From contig CM082592.2 of the NCBI GenBank assembly GCA_040954595.2, forward strand, positions 3,782,001 through 3,846,000: a stretch of 64,000 bases of DNA, written 5' to 3'. Shown piece after piece: positions 35,247-47,630 of this stretch (position 1 is the stretch's first letter; each line of letters starts with the position of its first letter). Made by a program: the position numbers and the translations under genes. The notes beneath the pieces are model-generated. The model saw nothing but the letters and a program-made list of their open reading frames with translations. It searched no databases and was not told where the DNA came from. Source of the DNA: Balanoglossus misakiensis. Lineage: Eukaryota; Hemichordata.

Positions 35247-38200
35247 ATGTCCCGCCACATTACTTATCAGAGGCAGTGTGATGCCAGAAGTGGTATAACG
35301 CTCGAAAGTATCAATGACGCAATTAGAAACATCGAATCCTTAGACAGAACCTTTGACAGCGATGCACTGAAGTGCTTGGAACATTGTAAGAAATTATACT
35401 GGGAGCACCCTCGTGAGGTAGGCGTTTAACTTATTTGTCCGTGCCAGTTTGCGTGTGAGTACGCGGTAAACAGAAAGACAAAGGTACATGTATATAAATG
35501 AAATAAATACAGTATGTCCTGAGACGAGAAAGAACCATGCATTAAATCAGTTTATAAGCTGATCATTTTTATGATACCTCAGTCATTATTTGAGTATTGC
35601 TTTGTGGTGAGGCCAATTTAGCCATCTGCCCCATCATTTGTTAACATATCCATTTTGCAAGAAGTTCAAGATCCGGATATCACTATTTGTGGTCATCTTT
35701 ACAATGATCGTGTAAAGAAAGTGGTGGTGTCATGTCATGAACGATATTCATCGAAGTCATATTCTATGACCTCGGGAACTAAAATAATGTATAATTTGAT
35801 AGGTTTTCAGTGCGTCATTTTGAGCATTTTTTCCATTCTGAAAGGTATGGCGCAGTGTCAAAATTGTTGTGGATGGCAGGTTTTTAAAAGCCCTGTTACT
35901 GTCTGGTGATGGGTTGAATCGATTCCAAGTATCTCTCAACAAAGACGGCAACCCCACGGCAACGGTTACTTTGTGGCCAGGTCACCTACCGCCCCCTAGA
36001 GATCATCGCGGCGGAGAAGGTGGCTTTGAAATAACTGCCAATGTACGGTATGGTCATCGATCAACTTCGCACGACTCCAACGTATCGAAAGGTAACAAAA
36101 ATCCCAGTTATATGACTTCTGTTGCCGTAATACTTTAAAATTCGGTTTTAGAGTACGAATTTCAACTTTTTCCAATTAAAGAAACACGCACGTGCCTACG
36201 GAAGCTTATTGGGGCCAATTTGTAAAAAAAGAAATAAAAATAAAAATCTCGTAATTACGCGATTTTATTCTCGTAATAATGACATCGTAATTTAGCCGAA
36301 AATGCGTTTGAATGTAGAAACAAGTCTTTTTCTGCAATAACCCTGATTAACAAGTCTGCAAGAAAGTTGTTGTTCATTGCAGCAAGCATTAACCCCTGTT
36401 ACAGGCGTGTTCTGCCGCCGACACTCTTTTAACGCTTTTCTTTGGGTTTCTTACAAGTAAGCCAACAAAACCAGGATATAAGACACAAAACACATTAAAA
36501 TAAATAATGTCAACGCAGTGTCCTCTCATTAATTCATATTATTAGGATCAATATTATGAGCATGAAATGGCACATACTTGGAAAAGAAACTAGGATGCGA
36601 ACGAGGGAGTTGGAAAACAATTTTCACTCAAGAGGTGTTTTTGAACCTATCACTTTATAAGAACTGATAGTTTCTCTCCGACAGATTTCATCGGTCACAT
36701 CGAATGTAAACCATCCGTAACCTTCAAACACATAAAAGATGTACTGGAAGAAAAGATGTCGAGGCTGAATATTTTTAGTGTGAAAGATGACGTGAAGGAA
36801 TGTCTGCGTCGTTGCTTTGATTTATTGAAAGAAAAGGACCCGGTTGTGAGTGTAAATCTATTTATAGAGAATATTCTTTTGGTTTTGCCGTGGGATTTAC
36901 GAATGTTGGATAAACAAACATAAGTGTACATGTTATTTTGTACCTTGTCGACAATTTTGAATTTTGTCGGGGAAAGAAAACAGACTTAGAGAAAACACTG
37001 AATGTGTCAATAATTAAGTCAATTTTCCACAAATGTAAATGTCATGAAAAGTGACATGTTTCTTTGCAATCGTTTCACTTGATATTTAATTACACGTATT
37101 TAAATATATACACTGTATATAATATATACAGTGTATATATTATATATGTGACTGTGTGTGTTTGTGGGAGATTAATAAACAGTAAAGACTAACAAAATGG
37201 AGCAAAGGCCAAGTAATCTTGACATATAATTGAATGTGAAAATGTGTAAACAGTTCAAAATTCCTCGCCATTTTCCTAAAAGTTTACAATAGCATGAATA
37301 TAATACAGTACATACAAAATAGAATACAATTGCGTGTATATGGATCCGATTATCTGTCTATAATCATTGTTTTTCCTTTTGTTCCTACACACAAGTTGAT
37401 TTTTGTTTTGTTTTAAGTGAATAAGTCAAGTCACATTTATGAAATACTTGCAGAAAAGTTAAAATGCACGTAAAGAGAGACATTTAAAAGTATGTTCACA
37501 CTTTTAAGCATACATAACTAAATCTGGTATCTATTTTGCATATTCTCAGATTTGGAAAAATGCAAGAATTTCCATACACGGAGTGAATCTCACAATTCTC
37601 TTTACATCCGGAAAAGAGATACATCAGTTTGATGTATTCCTAGATGACAAGAAAAATCCTGTATATTTTGAAAGTGAAAGAATTTCTTCCGGTGGTGCAC
37701 ATTTATGTTACCTTTATATTGTTATGTTACATTGCGTTATGTTACATTATGTTATACATTTGCATTACATTACATTATATTTATTGTGTTATACATAAAC
37801 CTTTGTATTACATTATATTTATCATACATTACATAAGCATTGTAGCACACCAAATCATTTCACTACACCACAGTTTTTCATTTAATATTAAATCGTGATC
37901 TGTAATTTGATTATAGAGTAACCGACAATGTGATTGATCGAGATATACACATTTACAGTAATATGCGATGGGTTTGGCAATCTGCTATGTTCAGTCTGTG
38001 TAATGACCAGAAAATTCAATAGTTTCTATCAACAACGGCGTTCATTAAAGTCCCATTAGCTGCGTTTCGATAAAAAAAAATAAGCTTTAAATAATCTCGG
38101 ATATGCTTTTAATTCTGTCTAGTAAATGATATTGCTTGATAATATTGAAGAACACACTTATTTATGACAAAATTCCACCCAAAATAAAAGAAAATGTGCA

Positions 38201-41200
38201 TTCAACTAATTTTTATCAAGAAAATACTAAAATGGAAAAGAGTTACTGTATAGTATTTACGAAAATGGTACATACGTTGCATGGTCGTATCCGATTTGTC
38301 TAGTTTTATATTGTAGTTAGGATTTATGATCATGATGGTGACGACGACAATGATGATGCTGGTTGTGGTGGTGGTGGTGGTGGTGGTGGTGGTGATGTCA
38401 TCAGTAACTTAATAGCTGAAACCCAGTAAGATAATATCTCCATTCATTTCTTCTACGTTATAGATGTTTTTGAAAAGAAGTGCGCTCCGAAAATTACCTG
38501 TGGGCTGATCAGCAAAAGCATCGAAGGACTCTTAGAACAAGGCGCAATCTGGAAAGAACGTGACGTATTGCTTCTTAGACATTGTATTGACATCCTCGCA
38601 GACTATCCAAATGAGGTATGGTTGATTTGTCCCTTTACTAAAGTACATGTATGAATGAAGTCTCCAGTAACGCTGTCACTTTGAAGCTGTAATACCACTG
38701 TACTTTGAATATGATTTCGATTTTAATTAATTGAGACACTGTAGATGCCAAATGGAACATTACTTCTTTTCCTTCATATGTTTTACAAATTAGGTTTGGG
38801 AAAATGCATCCATTACAGTTTTTTGCGGTAAGACACAGGTATGCTTTCATTCCGGGGAAAAGAAATACAAATTCGATGTACTATATGGTCATGGGGATAA
38901 ATTAATATGCTCGCAAACTGATGGACCGTTCTTGACCAAGATGGAATTTCCCAGTGATGCCAGACGTCATGTTCCAGAACCAAAAAGTAAGAGGGCGTTT
39001 ATAACACTTTGAATTACCAATATCGACATAAACGTAGACAATCTTGCCACAATGAAAACGGATTGAGTTGCACAGAAGGAATGACTGATCATTGAATTTT
39101 TCATCAATCCGTATATGATAAGAAATAATCTAATTGAATAAATTGTAGACAGTCTTAGTTGATAAGGAACAGTTTTACACCCTTTTCATAAGTCTAGCGC
39201 CCTCACAGAGCTATCATGAATTTGAACTCAAAGCGAGGCCACTGGGGAAAGTTGACCAATCACATCGAGGGGATTTCCCTATTGGCCTCGCTTTGAGTTC
39301 AAATTCATGATGGCTGTTTGTGGGCGCTAGACTTATGAAAATGGTGTATTGTGTAGGTTGTTTCAAGTCTAACAATAACAGAGACGTGCTGCAGCTAACA
39401 CTAGGAAAGAAATTGTGTTGTGATTTTTATGGGTGATACATTCTTATCAATAAAACACTGATCGCGGTCTATACCACTGGTGACTTTTAATTTTTGACTT
39501 GAATTGGAATAGCAAAGTGTATTTTTTTAATGTGTTGAACGAAAAATTCGTTGGTTAGTATATTTCCTCTGTGCAGCTCAACCCGTCTCCATTGTATAAG
39601 GCACTAATTGTTATTTCAACCCCCTCATCCACAAGAAAGAAATCAACCTAAGACAATCAAAACTTGATAAATAACTGTTCAGGAAATATGATATGCTTTC
39701 TTACATCGTTTAGTTTTATTTGCGCTCGACGTTTTCGCTTTTTATTCTTGAGATATCAACAAGAGATGCGAACCATTCATCAAGCTTGAACACGTGCACG
39801 ACGTAATTGAAGAGGTAGATAGAATTTATAAAGACCATGATCATGATGAATTGAAGTTGTGCATTAAGCAGTGTGGTAACATCGTCAGAGATCAACCTAT
39901 CGAGGTGAGTTAACACATACAGTTGCAGCGTTATGTAACATGTCATGCTAGTTCGCGTGTTACCAGTATATACAACGAGACTTTCCCCCAATGATTTCCA
40001 TGTATTCCTGCGATATACCACTTTTGTTTTTTCTTAGGTGTTGAAACATGCTTCAATAAAGATTTACTGCAGACAGACATCGGTGACATTGGAAGCAGGA
40101 TCGTGTCTGCATCATTTCGACATAATATATGATGGATCTGGGGAAGTGCTCACAAAAACCTACGATGACGAACAAGTAGCGGAAAGAGGTGTACTATTTA
40201 TAAAATATTTATAAATAATTAATTATATATAAATAATTATGTAAATCACTCATGATATATATATAATACACTTACATTTTTATTATTTATAAATAATTAA
40301 TTATATATAAATAATTATTGCATATGTACCACAGTATTCCAATCGGGCCGTGCAATAATAATTCTGGTATTTTTGCGAGCTCATATGCAAATGAGCATCC
40401 AGGAGAATAAGATCCCCCATTTCTCCTTCAATCGATCGTATCTTTCAAAGTTTAACCCTCGTTCTGTTAGACAATCACTTGGAGTTCATATAAACCTCCG
40501 GAGGATATAACAAAAGTTTTATTTCAGTCGCAAAAAAGCCGATTGTTGTTTTAGTTGTGCGCGTGACAAAGTGGTATTTTTCACAACCCATATGCAAATG
40601 AGTAAAAACAAGCCGGACTACGTTTTGTTTGTAAACATTGAACGCGGTCGGCAGAGCTGGAGTATGATCGCCGAAACGTGGGGAATTTTTAACATTCGGA
40701 GACGTCATTGTCTTATCCTTCCCAAATTTTGTCAGAATAACAAAACATTAACTGGCAGTATGTTTGGGAACCTCGGAATATCCCTCGCTATCGCCAGTTT
40801 CTCAAATATTGCCGATGCTATCTTGCGACCTGAGCTAAACCACCGATGAAATGAGCCAACATGATCGCCGAAACATGCGGATTTTTCAACATTCTGGCAC
40901 GTTGTTTTATTATCCTTCCCAACTATCGTCAGAATAACAGAACGTTTAGTTGTCAGTGTGTTTTGGAACCTCGAAAATTACGAAAATCTCTCGCTATCGC
41001 CAGTGTTTCAAAATTTGTCGCTGCGTTCTCACGACCTCAGGTAACCCACTGATGGAATGACCCCACATGACCTTTCTTTGCATAACAAAGGTTGCGTCAT
41101 TTTGGCCAATGAGCGGCCTTCTCTGGGTTGCATAGCCTTTGGCGCATCACTGTAATGAAAATCAATACGCCACGATCGAAACTTTGATTTTCGTCAAATC

Positions 41201-42525
41201 TGGGGAAACATATGCAATAATAACAGAACTTCATGACCTCTGCGCGCGATCTGTGCAATATGGATTTTATTTTCACTCGTGAGAAGGTGTATTCTTCTGC
41301 ATTTTTACTCGCTGTCGCTCGTAAAAATACTCGGAAGAATACACCTTCTCACTCATGAAAATAAAACCCATATTGCACAGATCGCGCGCAGAGGTCATGA
41401 AGTTCTGTCATATTATGTAAATCACTCATGATATATATATAATACACTTACATTTTTATTATTTATAAATAATTAATTATATATAAATAATTATGTAAAT
41501 CACTCATGATATATATATAATAGACTGACACTGACATTGTTTATAAATAATTTATTATATATAAATAAAAGAGCATACAATACATTTTATGTATATAATT
41601 GAATCGACTTGAAATTATTTATAAATAAATCGTCAGGACTTAAATGGTTTGCAAATCTAATATTACATACGTATAAGTATGTTAAATAACGACTTTTGAA
41701 CAAATAATACAGCTAAATAATAAGTTAACTCATGGCACCCCATAGATACATTCTTATCAATAAAACACTGATCGCGGTCTATACCACTGGTGACTTTAAA
41801 TTTTTGACTTGAATTGGAATAGCAAAGTGTATCTTTTTTAATGTGTTGAACGAAAAATTCGTTGGTTAGTATATTTCCTCTGTGCAGCTCAACCCGTCTC
41901 CATTGTATAAGACACTAATTGTTATTTCAACCCCATCATCCACAAGAAAGAAATCAACCTAAGACAATCAGAACTTGATAAATAACTGTTCGGGAAATAT
42001 GATATGCTTTTTTACATCGTTTAGTTTTATTTGCGCTCGACGTTTTCGCTTTTTATTCTTGAGATATCAACAAGAGATGCGAACCATTCATCAAGCTTGA
42101 ACACGTGCACGACGTAATTGAAGAGGTAGATAGAATTTATAAAGACCATGATCATGATGAATTGAAGTTGTGCATTAAGCAGTGTGGTAACATCGTCAGA
42201 GATCAACCTATCGAGGTGAGTTAACACATACAGTTGCAGCGTTATGTAACATGTCATGCTAGTTCGCGTGTTATATACAACGAGACTTTCCCCCAATGAT
42301 TTCCATGTATTCCTGCGATATACCACTTTTGTTTTTTTCTTTAGGTGTTGAAACATGCTTCAATAAAGATTTACTGCAGACAGACATCGGTGACATTGGA
42401 AGCAGGATCGTGTCTGCATCATTTCGACATAATATATGATGGATCTGGGGAAGTGCTCACAAAAACCTACGATGACGAACCACCAAGATATAAAGGTTAA
42501 TAGAGTAACGTTCTTACATACATAC

Positions 42526-42556
<31 letters not shown>

Positions 42557-42820
42557 CATACATACATACATACATACATACATACATACATACATACATA
42601 CATACATACATACATACATACATACATACATACATACATACATACATACATACATAGATACATAGATACATACATACATACATACATACATACATACATA
42701 CATACATACATACATACATACATACATACATACATACATACATACATACATACATACATACATACATACATACATACATACATACATACATACATACATA
42801 CATACATACATACATACATA

Positions 42821-42852
<32 letters not shown>

Positions 42853-43836
42853 TATGTTGACCCACATACATACGTTCCATGCATTCTTTTTATCCATTCT
42901 TCAGAAAAAGAGAAGCAATGTCATCCAATCATCACTTTTCGGGACTTGTATGAGGTTGTGCAGGAAATAAAACACGAGTTTGGTGAAATGGGAAGACAGG
43001 ATGGTTTATGTCTCAATGCGTGTAAGGAACAGATTGCGAGATTAATCTTACAGGTCAGTATTCCCAACACAATCAGATGTAGGGTTGGCTCGATCTTTAC
43101 GTTTGCTGATTGGTGGCTTTTCTGTTCTCGGATGTGCTACATCTGATTTTAATTAGATTGTCTCCAATTACATTGCACAGATTAAAATTTCACATTCAGT
43201 GTTGCTTACACAGTTTTGCGTGTACAACATTTGCAGTTTGTGACATTCATAGTCAAATAAGATCTGAAAATGGGAGCAAACTCCTGGGGGAAAGGCATGG
43301 TTAATGGAGGCTAATCCTGCTTTAATTATAGTATCAACTTCATATATAAGTGGATAAGTCGAAAATTCTGTATTTCTCTTACCCCAACCACCCCCGACAC
43401 GCGCCCGCGCAAACTTGATGGTAGAAATTGGTAATATGGTAAAATCGTAATCATTTGAAGAAAACGCATACATTGGACATATTACTCAATCAAGTGCCGC
43501 ATTCACTGACCACCATACATGTACCTGTCTTTACAATTAATTATGCCGTTTACCCATAGGAACTGAGTGATGCTGAAATAAATGTATTCTGCGAAGGGAT
43601 TGTCATCAAATTGGTATCCGGGAAAGGTTTTAATCACATCGACATAATCAGCGGTAATGATGGAAATGTTATTACGAAGAAATACACCAAGGGTGACGAG
43701 AGTGAGTTCTGTGAATTGTATTAACGTCGCAATGTGGGTCTTATTGTGTCACTCCCGATTGTTGTTTTCTGTTGTTTTCTTTCTTTCGGCTTGACGATAC
43801 GCAAGATTGGTGATGACTATGGATGGAATGGAATGG

Positions 43837-43869
<33 letters not shown>

Positions 43870-43992
43870 GTAGATAGCTAGCTAGCTAGATATATAGACA
43901 GACGGACGGACAGACAGACATACAGACGCAGACAGACACAGACAGACAGACAGAGAGACAGACAGGACAGAGAGACAGAGAGATAGATAGAG

Positions 43993-44068
<76 letters not shown>

Positions 44069-45077
44069 CATTAGATAGATAGATAGATAGATGTGACTAA
44101 TCATATGTTGTTCACGACTTGTGATTGTGTCATATTTTCGCAGTCAAAATTTGGCTTGTGCATTTGAGAACTGTAAGTTCTAAATGTTTCATATACGACT
44201 ATCTTTCGATTAAACGTCCTGTATTTTTGTACATGCGCAGAGGACGCTCTTACGGCATCACAGACGGAAACAATTACGTGCTCCTCGCGTATTAAAGACG
44301 AAGATGTACGTAAACGGATGAAGAAGATGGGGCAGTCTTGTGATGAAGACCTACGACGATGTCTGCAACATTGCACAACAGTGATACACGATGCGACAAA
44401 GCAGTATGGGAGATGGGTAAGTATTGTTTCAAATCGATGTCTTTTTGTTTATGTTATTATTTCGTCGCTCTCTTGAAAGAACCAGCAAACTAGTTGCATG
44501 CTGTGAGGGTTCAAACTTATCGATGGAGCAATTAACGTTTGAACATTGTTCACAACATACTGACGGGTATAACTCCCCTAAAGTTCATATATTAGTATTC
44601 TAGTGTTTTGACACCATTCATGCTATATTAAATTGTCATTCCATGTATTAGGTATTGGAAGATGCAAAGTTTGAAGTTTCTACATCCAATCGAATTATAA
44701 GATTCATCTCGGGCAACAGCGCCAACAAGTTTAAAATTTTCCTTGGCGAAGACGGGAGACCAACGTACCATTGCGAAAGTAGCAGTCGTTGGAAGAGAGC
44801 CACGGATTTGGGGCGGAGCTTCGTGTCGGGAGCTGCGACTGTTTTGGGTCATGTAAGCGGTCTAGCAGGAGCAGCTAGTGGGGCTATAGGTAGTACAGGC
44901 GAAGCCTTGAGAAAAGGACGGCAAATGAAGAGTGGAGAGCTAACGCAAACAGAGACAGAAAAAACATTTGCCAAAGCTGACACAGAAATCACAATTGAGA
45001 GCAAAAAAAAAATTGCCAATTTTGAAACAGAAATGGAGATCAAAGAACTACGCAAGCAACACAGCAACAAGAACTGA
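35247..45077 (+). CDS. Seven-module repeat protein of unknown family
   Basis: Fourteen exons: 35247-35417, 35845-36091, 36685-36845, 37550-37691, 38464-38615, 38794-38986, 39753-39904, 40038-40188, 42064-42215, 42345-42495, 42905-43053, 43560-43701, 44241-44416, 44652-45077. They join to 2565 nt, 854 aa. Odd exons are helical: C-x-P-x-I-T near the start, then C-L-x-H-C or a variant (CLEHC, CLRRC, LLRHC, CIKQC, CLNAC, CLQHC). Even exons are beta-rich: W/L-x2-A-x-I, then S-G, then F-x-V/I. Odd exons after exon 1 begin in phase 1 and end in phase 0; even ones begin in 0 and end in 1. ATG 35247 follows an in-frame TAA and an acceptor-like TTCACAG. There is no signal peptide, so it is probably intracellular. 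The last exon adds a Gly/Ala-rich hydrophobic stretch and a charged helix. I know no matching family. Confidence 0.75.
38364..38393. repeat. (GGT)n microsatellite
   Basis: Short trinucleotide run in intron 4 of the seven-module gene, about 70 bases before exon 5. Confidence 0.9.
39176..39348. mobile_element. MITE with 27-bp inverted ends, TA-flanked
   Basis: Starts TACACCCTTTTCATAAGTC and ends with the complement at 26 of 27 positions; the arms continue inwards through a TCATGAATTTGAACTC segment. The total is 173 bp. TA at both ends could be a mariner-type target duplication. It lies in intron 6 of the seven-module gene. Confidence 0.65.
39435..40173. repeat. Tandem segmental duplication carrying exons 7-8, copy 1
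   Basis: 739 bp nearly identical to 41745-42480. It includes all of exon 7, the intron and all but the last 15 bases of exon 8. Identity stops abruptly at GATGACGAAC inside exon 8. Confidence 0.9.
40190..40320. repeat. AT-rich palindromic repeat, copy 1
   Basis: ATTTATAAATAATTAATTATATATAAATAATTAT and similar AT palindromes occur here and again at about 41410-41640. They lie in the spacer between the two duplicated exon pairs. Confidence 0.75.
40664..41060. repeat. Diverged tandem duplication of about 195 bp
   Basis: Two units, 40664-40860 and 40861-41060, share ATGATCGCCGAAAC, TTATCCTTCCCAA, GTCAGAATAAC and CTCGCTATCGCCAGT in the same order. They are more diverged than the exon duplication around them. 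Confidence 0.8.
41224..41407. mobile_element. Long foldback element
   Basis: Arms of about 85 bp, starting CAGAACTTCATGACCTCTG and ending with its complement, with a loop of only about 8-15 bases (CTGTCGCT). The transcript would form one long hairpin. No coding content. It lies in intron 8 of the seven-module gene. Confidence 0.8.
41745..42480. repeat. Tandem segmental duplication carrying exons 9-10, copy 2
   Basis: 736 bp nearly identical to 39435-40173. The main differences are a small deletion in the intron and a few substitutions. Exon 9 and nearly all of exon 10 lie inside. Confidence 0.9.
42515..42851. repeat. (CATA)n/(CA)n microsatellite
   Basis: More than 300 bp of CATA with rare GATA variants and a CACA end, in intron 10 of the seven-module gene. 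Long Tyr-Val-Cys-Met and His-Thr-Tyr-Ile open frames across it are artefacts. Confidence 0.97.
43837..44092. repeat. (ACAG)n/(GATA)n microsatellite
   Basis: Compound repeat in intron 12 of the seven-module gene: ACAG, GCTA, ACGG and then a long GATA run. Confidence 0.95.
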
Positions 45078-45095
45078 ATGTCCTCGCGTGAAACG

Positions 45096-45497
45096 TGAGG
45101 GATCATTTTGGGGCGTCGATTTGTTGAGCTTCGTTGGCGTCGCAAAACAATGCACCTCATCTCAGAAACATTTGAAAAACTACTCTGAACAGACTCTTAT
45201 CAAGAGTTAAAAAGAAAGCTTGGAGATTGAACGCGATAAAACGAGTTGATCAAAGGTCCAAACATTTCTTTGCTACGTACACCGCTAATCCAACTTGAGG
45301 GATCATTTTGGGGCGTCGATTTGTTGTGCTGCGTTGGCGTCTCAAAACAATGCACCTCATCTCATCTCAGAAACATTTGAAAAACTACTCTGAACAGACT
45401 CTTGTCCAGAGTTAAAAAGAAAGCTTGGAGATTGAAAGCGATAAAACGACTTGATCATAGGTCCAAACATTTCTTTGCTACGTACACCGCTAATGCA
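45096..45497. repeat. 200-bp tandem duplication 3' of the seven-module gene
   Basis: Unit 1 at 45096-45295 and unit 2 from 45296 share TGAGGGATCATTTTGGGGCG through ACACCGCTAAT. The offset is exactly 200 bases, and unit 2 has a six-base CATCTC-type expansion. It starts 19 bases after the stop codon. Confidence 0.85.
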
Positions 45498-46667
45498 GCT
45501 ATGAAGGTATGGCCGTGGCTAGCCCTGTGTGTATATTCCCGGTGTTACACGGCCTCGTTAACGCCGGGAACACAGACATGTACGTAGGGCTAGGCCGCGG
45601 CGTGCTGCCCGCCCAGTTTCAATATTTAAATCACGTAGCTGCATGGCCTGCCTAGGTTCTATGCCTAATGCGTACGATAATCGAAGTTTGGGATTTGTAC
45701 AATTGTTGTGTTGTTTTCTAATTCAATAGAATATTCATGTTATCCGACTATATGAATAATAATTCAGACAAAGCAATGTGAATGATCGGTCAATATACGT
45801 CAAGTCAATAGTTTCCCGGTTATAGATAGGTCTCTACCGTTTATTCCTTTTAGCGAGATTTTTACTCTCATATCCTACAGACGGGATGGAAGTTGTCAAA
45901 CGTTGATTTACTATACAATGTATATCCACATGTAGAATAACATAAAACGGTGTCTTGTATCAAACATAATTAATGGAAAAAGGGCAGCGAGAGAGAGAGA
46001 GAGAGACTTTAGAGAAACGCTTCCCGTACGCGTAAAGAGGAAACCATTGTGTGGGATTTCCTATTGGTATGTAATTTTGTTTACATTAACAATTTTGATT
46101 TTTTTTCATCTTCATTGTATAAAATCTGTAAAGATTGCCTGATTTACTGTTTTGATTTGTAATAATCTGCGAATTGATTAATGAGACACAGTCGCCATTT
46201 TTATCGTGTTGCTGTTTTTATTTTACCTGATAATCTATCGAAATGTTTCTACTTATTTACATATGCCAAACCATTTAATGCAGGCATAAGATGTGATATT
46301 TAGACTTCTAAGTCTTAACTTCTTCTGACCAAATGTTCTGGTTCCGGTTCTTGAACTATATTTACCACGTAGTAACATTTCATGTCAAAAAGCCGTCATA
46401 AAGTAAATGAATGTACATGTACTCCAGTTAAGTTTATTTTTTATTAGTTAGAAACCTATTTTTTATTATTTTACTATTTTACATGTGTGTACATTAAATA
46501 GCAAACATGGAACATGAAACTGCATTTACTAATAAACTAGTGACTCCCGCACTCTTACCATAGAATAACCAAAATATTTCAGTTTATTTCCTTGATGATT
46601 GTGTCAGGATTATTATACTTATTGTAATAATTAAAATCATTTTATGTAATCTTTGCCGTTCGCATCC
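45498..46667. other. Intergenic or 3' region, with dispersed repeat copy 2
   Basis: Holds the reverse copy (about 45850-46010) of the dispersed repeat at 22785-22945 and an imperfect inverted pair around GGCTAGCCCTG/AGGGCTAGGCC at 45520-45590. No exon is supported. AATAAA at 46668-46673 is a possible distant poly(A) signal. Confidence 0.5.
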
Positions 46668-46799
46668 AATAAAGCATATTTTAAAAAGCATATTAGCCCT
46701 AATGATCAACAGTTCCGTTCGTAGAACTGAGTTGCATCAATAACATTTCGAATTTTAAACAAGGGGCCCTATAGCACCGACGTCCTTTGGACAAATATG

Positions 46800-47230
46800 C
46801 TGGCGCATTCACAAATAAATATTGGCCAAAGCGGACTTTTTGTTGTAATAGACAGTTCAGGAAGAAGAAGAAAAAAAGACCAAAATATTGACATCGAAAC
46901 TAGTAAACATCGATTCCTGGGACTAAGGGGAATGGTTAAACAGTGGTCTATGTGATAGACACATTTTATCACGTAGACACCCAGACACCGGCCCTCACAG
47001 CCCTGAACGTTGAGGGTGCCACCTCAATAAACTTAATAGCGTACGTTCCCGGAGGCGAGTTTGTTGTGAGAGTGTCGAATCAAGCTGATATATATTGATT
47101 GTGCATATTTGTATTTACAACCTAACGATGCGAAGAGATCCCACCAACTTCAGATTTAGCGCAGTTTGATCAAGTCAGCAGCTTCATATTTACATGATAT
47201 GAGAATTCGATTTCGAATCAAGTATATGTT
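46800..47230. repeat. Dispersed repeat, third copy of the 32.3-kb segment
   Basis: Matches 32257-32730 in direct orientation (ACAAATAAATATTGGCCAAAG, GATTCCTGGGAC, CACATTTTATCACGTAGACA, CCCTGAACGTTGAGGGTG), and part of 25600-25870 inverted. Confidence 0.7.
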
Positions 47231-47368
47231 GGGCTTTAAAACAAAATTATCGTATGTATGCTGTAACATTATAATATATTTATTGGTATAATAATACAAA
47301 AGCAAAAAATGATACATGATTAAAATAAATAGAACGATTGGTCGAGGTTCAGATGTAGCGTACACCGA

Positions 47369-47433
47369 GAACAGAACAGAACAGAACAGAACAGAACAGA
47401 ACAGAACAGAACAGAACAGAACAGAACAGAACA
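47369..47433. repeat. (GAACA)n minisatellite
   Basis: Pentanucleotide run ending 30 bases before the acceptor of the orphan exon at 47463. Confidence 0.95.
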
Positions 47434-47462
47434 GCGCATAACTTTACATCCGATTTAATCAG

Positions 47463-47630
47463 ATTGGTAGTGACGTCGATAGCCCTGAAGTTGTTGCGCA
47501 GATCAAGGAACTTATCGCGTGTTGCAGAAACATCCAGAAGAAAAAAACAGCGTCAGACTACGATCACCAAGACTTTTTCCCAGTTGGGTTGAACATAGGG
47601 AACAACTACGATGAAAACGTGCAATGCTGA
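47463..47630 (+). CDS. Orphan terminal exon, unknown product
   Basis: After an acceptor-like TTTAATCAG an open frame of 55 codons runs to TGA at 47628-47630. It encodes IGSDVDSPEVVAQIKELIAC, then a Lys-rich stretch and a C-terminus with DFFPVGLNIG. AATAAA follows at 47733-47738, about 100 bases after the stop. The composition looks coding, with an amphipathic helix and then a Gly/Asn end. It starts in phase 0, the same phase in which the helical exons of the seven-module gene end, so it could be an alternative last exon for that gene, or the end of a separate gene whose other exons I cannot identify. No family is recognised. Confidence 0.4.
   Translation: MGSDVDSPEVVAQIKELIACCRNIQKKKTASDYDHQDFFPVGLNIGNNYDENVQC

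Noticed and set aside
37090-37150. AT palindromes as a possible origin or matrix attachment site
   Set aside because: Such TATATA runs are common in this AT-rich DNA; nothing specific supports a function.
42360-42897. Long open frames of repeating Tyr-Val-Cys-Met or His-Thr-Tyr-Ile
   Set aside because: They read through the (CATA)n microsatellite in several frames on both strands; low-complexity artefacts.
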